12,755 nt of DNA from NCBI GenBank assembly GCA_900319985.1, contig ONQL01000050.1, forward strand, positions 1 through 12,755. Direction: 5' to 3'. The DNA comes from an uncultured Methanobrevibacter sp. GTDB lineage: Archaea; Methanobacteriota; Methanobacteria; Methanobacteriales; Methanobacteriaceae. The translations under genes and the position numbers were made by a program. A model generated the notes under the pieces. The model saw only the letters and a list, made by a program, of their open reading frames with translations. It searched no databases and was not told the origin of the DNA. This document shows positions 7,220-12,755 of the stretch, in pieces (the first letter of the stretch is position 1; every line of letters starts with the position of its first letter).

Positions 7220-8137
7220 TTAAATAGTGTAAGCCCTGGTTTCTCCAGGAGCAATCTGTTCAATTTGATCTGAATCTATGACATCATGAAGTGCCATTTC
7301 CTCTGAAGCTATTGCAAAAATCTCATCGGTTTCAGCCATTACACCCGGCCTCAGACCCAGCTTATCTTTTGCAATTCCAATTCCGTTAGGTGTTCCAACC
7401 AATATTGAAAACGGACCGTCCAAATCAATAACTGCCTGGTCCAAAGCCTCTTCCAGCTTGTATCCCTGATTGAGCTTGTCTGCCATGTAATGGACAATGC
7501 ACTCGGTATCGTTGAATGACTCAAAGGTATGTCCTTTCCTTTCCAGAGGATCCCTTATTTTCCAGTAATTTGTAATCTGGCCATTGTGCACCACGGTTAT
7601 GTCCGGTATGATGTAGCTTTGATAAGGGTGTGCATGATAGCGGTCAACGCCACTTTCGGTTGCAAAACGGGTATGACCTATCCCATGTGTTCCCATCCTG
7701 CTTGGAACGTCAAAACGCTCGGCGATGTCTTTTACCTTTCCCACATCCTTTATCATTTCAAAAGAATGTGAACCGTTGATTACCCTTACGTTTTCCACTT
7801 CATCAATTTCCCTGATGCATGGCTGCAGAAGAGAAAAATCGTCCAGCGCTATTTTGCATTTGTATACGTCAGACCCGCCTACAGACTCGATTAGCTGCTC
7901 TTCAAATATCGGGCTGAACTGAGTTAACAATGATTTTAAATTTTCCAATGTCCCTTTTCTTCTGTTTACCTCAATGTTTAATTGATAATAATTTTCAGAA
8001 AAATTTAAGCCGCCGTAGATTGCATATCCTGCTGAATCGGGACCCCTGTGTTGAAGGGATTCAAGCATGGATGTCAATGCCTCACCTACAGCGTGAGTTT
8101 TTTTATCCTTGTATATTACACCTGCTATTCCACACAT
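7220..8137 (-). CDS. Class II glutamine amidotransferase (glutaminase part of glutamate synthase)
   Basis: Ntn-type glutamine amidotransferase of 305 residues that frees ammonia from glutamine for the synthase subunit. It begins MCGIAGV, so Cys2 becomes the N-terminal nucleophile after removal of Met. Other family motifs are QHRGPDS (29-35), GHTRFAT (154-160), HNGQITN (184-190), FNDTE (208-212) and DGPFSILVG (240-248). The stretch of about 118 residues between QHRGPDS and GHTRFAT is far longer than in PurF and closer to the GltB type. The start at 8137 is well supported: AGGAGGT (8144-8150) lies 6 nt upstream. An in-frame ATG at 8171-8173 would add 12 residues and bury the nucleophile; some relatives have propeptides, but here it has no ribosome binding site and falls near the predicted transcription start. 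It is the first gene of the glutamate synthase cluster. No phosphoribosyltransferase domain follows, so it is not PurF. Confidence 0.9.
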   Translation of the reverse strand: MCGIAGVIYKDKKTHAVGEALTSMLESLQHRGPDSAGYAIYGGLNFSENYYQLNIEVNRRKGTLENLKSLLTQFSPIFEEQLIESVGGSDVYKCKIALDDFSLLQPCIREIDEVENVRVINGSHSFEMIKDVGKVKDIAERFDVPSRMGTHGIGHTRFATESGVDRYHAHPYQSYIIPDITVVHNGQITNYWKIRDPLERKGHTFESFNDTECIVHYMADKLNQGYKLEEALDQAVIDLDGPFSILVGTPNGIGIAKDKLGLRPGVMAETDEIFAIASEEMALHDVIDSDQIEQIAPGETRAYTI

Positions 8138-8194
8138 TCTAAAACCTCCTCTAAAATATCGGCGAATACACATATTAAAATTAGTGAATGAATA

Positions 8195-8203
8195 ATATCT
8201 AAA
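8195..8203 (-). promoter_or_regulatory. Candidate TATA box of the glutamate synthase cluster
   Basis: The minus strand reads TTTAGATAT here, about 60 bp before the amidotransferase ATG. That predicts a transcription start near 8172 and a leader of about 35 nt. The match to the archaeal TATA consensus is only fair, and other AT-rich stretches nearby could serve, so this is a candidate only. The repeated elements at 8210-8333 lie just upstream. Confidence 0.3.
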
Positions 8204-8209
8204 TCCACA

Positions 8210-8333
8210 ATATGTCTAGATCATGATTTCAAAATTCCTTAAAAAACAATCATGAATCTTCTAATTTCATATGCCTAAATCAATACTCTTGATTTCAAAA
8301 TTCCAATATGCCTAAACTAACAAACAAAATTCC
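8210..8333 (-). repeat. Three imperfect repeats upstream of the glutamate synthase cluster
   Basis: Three copies of a module occur at 8210-8238, 8269-8304 and 8306-8333. On the plus strand each starts ATATGyCTArA and ends CAAAATTCC. Copies one and two share the exact 14-mer GATTTCAAAATTCC (8225-8238, 8291-8304), and copies two and three share ATATGCCTAAA (8269-8279, 8306-8316). A weaker partial copy, ATATCTAAATC, lies at 8195-8205. They sit between the glnA 3' end and the candidate promoter, the usual place for regulator sites. The GATTTCAAAATTC core is itself partly palindromic. Confidence 0.6.
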
Positions 8334-8422
8334 AAAAAAATAAGACCGTCAATTATTTTTTAAAATACCGACCCCCTGAAATATATGAAGTGCAGCCAAG
8401 CAGAAAGATTCCTGCTTGGCTG
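8334..8422 (-). terminator. glnA 3' hairpin with a downstream T-tract
   Basis: Fifteen bases after the glnA stop a perfect 11-bp stem can form: CAGCCAAGCAG (8393-8403) with CTGCTTGGCTG (8412-8422), around an 8-nt loop. No T-tract follows it directly. The nearest one on the minus strand is T7 at 8334-8340, about 50 bp further. Archaeal termination depends mainly on T-rich tracts, so the hairpin may stabilise or process the glnA 3' end while transcription stops at the T-run. Confidence 0.55.
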
Positions 8423-8436
8423 ATAAATGGTAAAAA

Positions 8437-9774
8437 TTATACGTTTAAGTACTCATCCCTTTCATAGTCGAATACCTGGATTCTGTATGCATCCCATTCA
8501 GCCCTTTTAATTGTATAGAACTGATTGAACACTTTTTCTCCAAGAGCATCCTTGATTACATCGTCTTCTTCCAATGAGTGATATGCTTCCCATAAGCTGG
8601 TAGGCAGGCTGCTGATTCCTTTTTCGATGATTTCATCTTCGGAATATGCGAAAAGGTTTTCTTCAGTAGGTTCGCCAGGGTCAATCTTGTTGTCCATACC
8701 GTCCAGACCAGCTTCAAGCAATACTGCAAATGCAAGGTAAGGGTTACATGAAGGGTCAGCAGACCTGCATTCAATTCTTGTACCTAAACCTCTGGATGCA
8801 GGAATTCTCAATAGAGTTGATCTGTTTTTAAATCCGTAAGCTATGTAGCATGGTGCTTCATAACCCGGCACGAGACGTTTGTATGAGTTGACTGTCGGAG
8901 ACAAAATTGATGATAAAGCCGGAGCATGTTTCAATAATCCTCCAATGAAGTACAGTGCTTCCTGCGATATCTGGTTTTCAGTGTCAGGATCATAGAAAAT
9001 ATTTTTTCCGTCCTTAAAGAGACTCTGATTACAGTGCATTCCACTACCGTTGATTCCTAAAAACGGTTTCGGCATGAAAGTTGCCTTAAAGCCCAGATTA
9101 TTGACTAGCGCTTTTACAGCCTCTTTGAATGTTATTACTGCATCTGCTGTTTTTAAAGCGTCTGCATATTTGAAGTCCACCTCGTGCTGACCTGCTGCAA
9201 CTTCGTGGTGGCTGACTTCCACATCGAAATCGAGTTTTTCCAAACCAAGCACGATTTCCCTTCTGATGTCGGTACCCTGATCCAATGGTTCAACATCAAA
9301 GTATTCAGCTTCATCAGCAGGGATGTAATTTCCGTTTTCATCTTCTTTTATAATGAAAAATTCAGGTTCGGGACCCATGTTGAACTGATATCCTCTTTTT
9401 TCAGCTAATTTTAAGGATTTTTTAAGTACGCCTCTTGGGTCGCCGTCATATGGTTTTCCGTCCGTAGTGAAAATATCACAGATAAATCGACTGGTACCTT
9501 TTGATTCAGGCCTCCATGGGATTGTTGAAAAAGTGTCGACATCAGGCTTTGCAAGAAGGTCACTGTCATTGATTGAAGCCAATCCTGCCACTGATGATCC
9601 GTCAAATAATAATCCGTCGTTTACAATATCTTCAACATCATCCGCCTTTTTAAGAGGCACTGCCATACTTTTAGGCAGTCCATGTATATCTGAAAATTGC
9701 AATTTCAAAAATTTTATATCGTTTGCGTCGATTGTCTTAATTATCTGGTCTAATTTTTTATCTTTTTCTGACAT
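8437..9774 (-). CDS. glnA: Glutamine synthetase type I
   Basis: Cytoplasmic enzyme that makes glutamine from glutamate, ammonium and ATP, the entry step of ammonium assimilation. At 445 residues it has normal GSI length. Signatures are FDGSS (57-61), the metal-binding GPEPEFF (134-140, E136/E138), HHEVAAGQHEVD (189-200), GSGMHCNQS (243-251), NSYKRLVPGYEAP (296-308) and NRSTLLRIP (317-325). Where bacterial GSI-beta enzymes have the adenylylated tyrosine (NLYDLPP), this protein reads NLFAYSE with Phe375, so control by adenylylation is unlikely. That fits the GSI-alpha type of methanogens, which is reported to be controlled by 2-oxoglutarate and PII-like proteins. The ATG at 9772-9774 is preferred: a GTG ten codons upstream has no ribosome binding site, whereas GTGAG precedes this ATG. 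It stands as its own transcription unit with an elaborate promoter, upstream of its partner glutamate synthase. Confidence 0.97.
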   Translation of the reverse strand: MSEKDKKLDQIIKTIDANDIKFLKLQFSDIHGLPKSMAVPLKKADDVEDIVNDGLLFDGSSVAGLASINDSDLLAKPDVDTFSTIPWRPESKGTSRFICDIFTTDGKPYDGDPRGVLKKSLKLAEKRGYQFNMGPEPEFFIIKEDENGNYIPADEAEYFDVEPLDQGTDIRREIVLGLEKLDFDVEVSHHEVAAGQHEVDFKYADALKTADAVITFKEAVKALVNNLGFKATFMPKPFLGINGSGMHCNQSLFKDGKNIFYDPDTENQISQEALYFIGGLLKHAPALSSILSPTVNSYKRLVPGYEAPCYIAYGFKNRSTLLRIPASRGLGTRIECRSADPSCNPYLAFAVLLEAGLDGMDNKIDPGEPTEENLFAYSEDEIIEKGISSLPTSLWEAYHSLEEDDVIKDALGEKVFNQFYTIKRAEWDAYRIQVFDYERDEYLNV

Positions 9775-9865
9775 TTTCTCACATCTTTTTGAATAAATTA
9801 CCACTTGGTTAATAAAATGGAAAGTGGAAAACCGTTTTGATTAAATGAATTTAATTAAATACACT

Positions 9866-9889
9866 ATCGGAAGGAAGTTTCCTTCCGAT
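9866..9889 (-). promoter_or_regulatory. NrpR-type operator overlapping the glnA transcription start
   Basis: A 24-bp palindrome has two perfect 11-bp arms, ATCGGAAGGAA (9866-9876) and TTCCTTCCGAT (9879-9889), around a GT centre. It contains GGAA-N6-TTCC twice, at 9869-9882 and 9873-9886. That motif is the operator of NrpR, the nitrogen repressor described in Methanococcus maripaludis, where glnA is a target. It starts about 20 bp downstream of the glnA TATA box and so covers the expected transcription start, a repressor position. The regulator is inferred; no nrpR gene lies in this window. Confidence 0.75.
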
Positions 9890-9909
9890 TAATACTATGT
9901 AATCTGCAA

Positions 9910-9918
9910 TATATAAAT
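9910..9918 (-). promoter_or_regulatory. TATA box of glnA
   Basis: The minus strand reads ATTTATATA, close to the archaeal TATA consensus, preceded by an A-rich stretch (CAAAAC) that can act as a BRE. It predicts a start near 9886-9890 and a leader of about 110 nt before the glnA ATG. The leader contains a weak 6-bp inverted repeat, CCACTT (9801-9806) / AAGTGG (9822-9827). I see no riboswitch in it. Confidence 0.65.
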
Positions 9919-9919
9919 G

Positions 9920-9979
9920 TTTTGAAAAAAATTCAAAATGTAAATTAAATCATACATATCTTTTGAAATGTATTCAAAA
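9920..9979. repeat. Two copies of the palindrome TTTTGAA-N5-TTCAAAA upstream of glnA
   Basis: Copy one is at 9920-9938 and copy two at 9961-9979. Both have perfect 7-bp arms and a 5-nt spacer, and their starts are 41 bp apart, close to four helical turns. Copy one directly abuts the upstream side of the glnA TATA box, so a bound protein could help or block the basal factors. The TTTTGAAAT stretch of copy two also occurs in the repeats before the glutamate synthase cluster. Confidence 0.5.
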
Positions 9980-10049
9980 AAAGATAGATACATCAAAAAT
10001 AGTTAAAATAAAGTAATAACTTAAAAAAAATAGCCTTGTCCAATTACCA

Positions 10050-10086
10050 AAGAAAAAAAAGAATAGATGAAATGAATTCATCTATT
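10050..10086 (-). terminator. Hairpin/T-tract terminator of the adhesin-like gene
   Basis: A perfect 10-bp inverted repeat, AATAGATGAA (10062-10071) and TTCATCTATT (10077-10086) with a 5-nt loop, is followed on the minus strand by TTCTTTTTTTTCT. The gene's TAG stop codon (10082-10084) lies inside the stem. A second run of eight T's lies near 10023-10030. Confidence 0.75.
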
Positions 10087-12755
10087 TGACTTTGACGGTT
10101 GTTTTTATAGTGTCCTTAAGGTAAGTCACTTTAACAGCATAGGTTTTGCCTTTCTTAAGCTTTTTGATAACGTTCTTGTTCAATTTCTTTTGTGCAATAC
10201 CTTTGGCATTGGTTTTGACCTTGTAGGTTTTGCCGTTGAACTTGAAGGTTATCACTTTGCCTTTAACCAGTTTTCCGTTGACTTTGAGTTTTGCCTTTAA
10301 GGTAAATGATTTTGCAGTCTTTTTGACATTCACTTTGCTTGCTGTCAAGACCTGCTTTACAGTAACCTTGTTAGTATAGGTTTTACCTTTGTACTTGGTT
10401 GTTATTGTGTATTTTTTAGGAACATCAACAATTTTAATTTTAGCTATTCCATTCTTGTCTGTTGTTACTGTAGTAGTTTTCTTGTTGATTGTGAATGTGA
10501 CCTTTTCGCCAATGCCAACAGCATGACCGTTGCCGGTTACAACCTTAACTGAGAAATATTTTCCGCCGGAATAATCAACGGAAATGTCCTTGTTGTTGAT
10601 TATTTTAGTATCATCCGCAACAGTATATGCTTTAATGGAACAAATGGACTCCTCTGAAGAAATATCAATCCACTTGCCATCTATTTTAGCCTTTGAAGTC
10701 CCATTCATATACTTCTGCCTTGAATTTATTAGGGCAGGAACCCAATTTGATTTAATGCAAACATCAAATTTATCACCCTGTTCAATTGGAACATATGAAT
10801 CCAGTTTGATTGTGTGGAAACCTGCAAACGGTGAAAGACCAGATTGAGAAAGTCTCAACACATCATTTACATAGATTTCGACAAGATATTCAACACCAGT
10901 TTCATTGAAATATGTTCCGACACCCGCAATCAAATCATCTGCCACTGCAACATAACTATTGATGGCTTCAGTTGAATTGACTATTTCAGATGCTTTACCT
11001 CCAATGTCATATTGGTAATTTTTATTATATTCAACAGTATTTTCAAGAATGAAAGCCATTGGCTTCATGCTTGTGGCAAAAGTCTTGTCATAATATGAGA
11101 TATAGTAGTAGCCCTTATCACCATAATCTGTTCCCCAACTGTTTTTGATTATCCATGCACCATCTCCTGGAGGAGTGATTAAAAAGTTACTTGCAGAATA
11201 GGAATCATCCCAACCAATCAATGAAACGGAATGGTCACCCACAAATGATTCGTTAATATATTGTGCAGAAGTTTTGACATTGAGATAGGGAGCGGACTGT
11301 GCAGCATGATAATTAACGGTCAAAGCACCATATTTTAAAATAGCCTTCTTTATTAAGTCAATGCCTGTTTCATTGCTGATGGTCGGCAGATAAACAACAT
11401 CCTGGAAATGGACACTGCCATTTGCTGCAAATATTGGTGAAATTTTACCCAACTGGTCATAAACATCATATTCTGATGAAATAACTCCAAACCAGCTTAA
11501 GGCATAATGGACAGCTGAAAATACAGACGATCCTTCCAAAGTCTTGATTGTTCCGTATTGTGAATATTGCAGTGAAAGGTCTCTGAGGTTACTTTCGGAA
11601 ATGTCCATGTCAATGCCTAAAAATCTCAATATCGCTGATTCCATGGCCGCTGAAGTTCCAAATGCCCAGCAGGATCCCATACGGCCTTGGTCTCTGACTG
11701 GTGTGGACCATCCCCAATCGCGCAAATCAAATTTGGAAGGGACCTTGGACACGTCAATGCTATTGTTCAATAGAGTCAATTTCATTCCGCTTGTATCGAC
11801 GATTGACGCATATCTTGTTTTGTTTGTATTGTATGAATACTCACTGCTGTAGGTATTGTTTTTTAAAGTAGGGTCAGGCCAGTCAAACATTGTGTAGATA
11901 TCATCTAAATCTCCGTACAGGTTGACATTGTCAGCAAAGTTACACTTATCAATGTCATAACCTGAATCGTAGCTATATATTGCACCGCCATATTGGGCAG
12001 AGTTGTTAATGAAACTGGACTCCCATATGTTTAATCCGGATGCGTCACCATAGATTGCACCGGCGTAAGATCCTCTGTCGCCATCATATTGTGCATGATT
12101 TTGCTTGAAGCTTGAATTCGCTACAACAATAGTAACATATGAAACATATATTGCACCACCATCAAATAGTGCTGAATTATTGGTGAAATTACATCTGTTC
12201 ACAGTAAGATTACCTTTAAGCTGAAGTATTGCACCTCCAAATCCGGAGTAACAATCTATGAAATTAGAATCAACAACAAAAACCGCACTTGAATTTTCTT
12301 CATTAGCATCGGCAAATATTGCACCAGCATTTCTCTTGGAAGTGACATTGACAAAGGTACAATCCACAATTTCCGCCAATACCATTTCCTTTAGGGCAAT
12401 TGCTCCAGCAGTGATTTGGGAATGCAAATTAATGAATTTTGAATTTCTGATTACTGTTTTTTTAAATCCTCTAACTGCAGTCGAATATTTGGAAGTGGCG
12501 TTTGCAAATGTCGAATTTGAAATATAGATTTCAACCCGATCATTTTCAGTATATATAAAACCCCAGTCCAATATTTTAGAGCTTGTCATGACTGCATCAT
12601 TAAAAGTGGACTTTCCATCAACCAGATATATGGTTCCAAAATTGGCAGATGAAGAATCCTTAAATCTGTCAGAATTACTTGTATAATTTCCCCCAACGAA
12701 AATAACACCAGTATCTGCAGTGTTATTTATGAAATTAACATTATTGGTCGTTAAG
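10082..12755 (-). CDS. Adhesin-like surface protein with a papain-family (C1A) peptidase domain, N-terminus outside the window
   Basis: The frame stays open to the window edge; 890 residues are visible and the ATG at 12587-12589 is internal. The first 300 or so visible residues are beta-helix repeats of the type NSSFxNNSAxxGGAIY, rich in Asn, Ser and Thr. A complete C1A cysteine peptidase follows: oxyanion Gln at 11687-11689 (VRDQG), catalytic Cys at 11669-11671 (GSCWAFG), His at 11231-11233 (GDHSVSLIGWD) and Asn at 11141-11143 (IKNSWGTDYGDKG). A lectin-like beta region comes next (about 10600-11000), as in other surface-borne papain-like proteins. The end has two Lys-rich Ig-like modules (10082-10525) sharing G..(V/I)TF and NGIA/KGIA. 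I see no LPxTG or C-terminal membrane anchor; the basic end may bind the anionic cell wall. Methanobrevibacter and relatives encode many such adhesin-like proteins. A role in adhesion, wall turnover or cutting foreign surface protein is inference. It is unrelated to its nitrogen-gene neighbours. Confidence 0.85.
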   Translation of the reverse strand, partial: LTTNNVNFINNTADTGVIFVGGNYTSNSDRFKDSSSANFGTIYLVDGKSTFNDAVMTSSKILDWGFIYTENDRVEIYISNSTFANATSKYSTAVRGFKKTVIRNSKFINLHSQITAGAIALKEMVLAEIVDCTFVNVTSKRNAGAIFADANEENSSAVFVVDSNFIDCYSGFGGAILQLKGNLTVNRCNFTNNSALFDGGAIYVSYVTIVVANSSFKQNHAQYDGDRGSYAGAIYGDASGLNIWESSFINNSAQYGGAIYSYDSGYDIDKCNFADNVNLYGDLDDIYTMFDWPDPTLKNNTYSSEYSYNTNKTRYASIVDTSGMKLTLLNNSIDVSKVPSKFDLRDWGWSTPVRDQGRMGSCWAFGTSAAMESAILRFLGIDMDISESNLRDLSLQYSQYGTIKTLEGSSVFSAVHYALSWFGVISSEYDVYDQLGKISPIFAANGSVHFQDVVYLPTISNETGIDLIKKAILKYGALTVNYHAAQSAPYLNVKTSAQYINESFVGDHSVSLIGWDDSYSASNFLITPPGDGAWIIKNSWGTDYGDKGYYYISYYDKTFATSMKPMAFILENTVEYNKNYQYDIGGKASEIVNSTEAINSYVAVADDLIAGVGTYFNETGVEYLVEIYVNDVLRLSQSGLSPFAGFHTIKLDSYVPIEQGDKFDVCIKSNWVPALINSRQKYMNGTSKAKIDGKWIDISSEESICSIKAYTVADDTKIINNKDISVDYSGGKYFSVKVVTGNGHAVGIGEKVTFTINKKTTTVTTDKNGIAKIKIVDVPKKYTITTKYKGKTYTNKVTVKQVLTASKVNVKKTAKSFTLKAKLKVNGKLVKGKVITFKFNGKTYKVKTNAKGIAQKKLNKNVIKKLKKGKTYAVKVTYLKDTIKTTVKVK
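11970..12755 (-). repeat. Beta-helix repeat region of the adhesin-like protein
   Basis: At least six units carry (A/G)GAI(Y/F/L/A), spaced 25-32 residues apart, starting near nucleotides 12409, 12328, 12238, 12160, 12064 and 11989. Most follow N-x-(S/T)-rich turns such as FTNNSA and FINNSA. The units have diverged at DNA level, so this is an old protein repeat and not a recent duplication. It probably continues past the window edge. Confidence 0.7.

Noticed and set aside
8138..8173. Start of the amidotransferase at the upstream ATG, giving a 12-residue N-terminal extension
   Set aside because: It would bury the catalytic cysteine, has no ribosome binding site, and AGGAGGT stands 6 nt before the ATG that puts Cys at position 2. 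A short propeptide cannot be fully excluded.
8210..8333. CRISPR array
   Set aside because: The repeats are imperfect and of unequal length, with irregular spacing and no constant repeat/spacer pattern or cas genes.
10082..12589. Adhesin-like gene starting at the ATG at 12587-12589
   Set aside because: The same frame continues without a stop to the window edge and keeps the Asn/Ser/Thr-rich repeat character, so this Met is internal.

Overview
The window looks like chromosomal DNA of a methanogenic archaeon of the order Methanobacteriales, most likely Methanobrevibacter or a close relative. The grounds are AT-rich DNA with very AT-rich gaps, archaeal TATA-type promoters, GGAGG-type ribosome binding sites, an archaeal split glutamate synthase with a coenzyme F420-type (FrhB family) subunit, and a large Asn/Thr-rich adhesin-like surface protein. 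This placement comes from recognising protein families by eye, not from a search.

Layout: every complete gene is on the minus strand, so transcription runs from high to low coordinates. At the right edge lies a surface protein with its N-terminus outside the window (10082-12755): beta-helix repeats, an intact papain-type peptidase, a lectin-like region and basic Ig-like repeats. It ends in a hairpin/T-tract terminator. Next comes glnA (8437-9774), whose promoter region carries a TATA box, a 24-bp palindrome that reads as two overlapping NrpR-type operators, and two copies of another palindrome. A hairpin and then a repeat-rich gap follow. After them comes a tightly packed cluster: class II glutamine amidotransferase (7220-8137), GXGXG protein (6554-7207), FrhB-like flavo-iron-sulfur protein (5469-6542), glutamate synthase core (3987-5468) and, 31 bp on, a PEP/pyruvate-binding-domain protein with a decayed KaiC-like N-terminus (1310-3955). 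Last is a CPBP-family membrane protease gene with its own promoter (181-1047). The first 56 bases hold the probable tail of a plus-strand gene.

How the genes work together: glutamine synthetase makes glutamine from glutamate and ammonium. The amidotransferase, GXGXG and synthase proteins are the three functional parts of the large glutamate synthase subunit, here on three genes. No NAD(P)H-dependent small subunit (GltD) is present. An FrhB-family protein takes its place, so reduced F420 is the likely electron donor. This is a GS-GOGAT ammonium assimilation locus.

The most striking observation is that the FrhB-like subunit is circularly permuted. Its domains run C-terminal FrhB domain, 2x[4Fe-4S] ferredoxin domain, N-terminal FrhB domain, whereas the usual order is ferredoxin, N domain, C domain. 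Other points of interest are the layered operator-like repeats before glnA and before the GOGAT cluster, which share a TTTTGAAAT core, and the PEP-synthase-like protein that travels with glutamate synthase but lacks the phosphohistidine and catalytic barrel domains.
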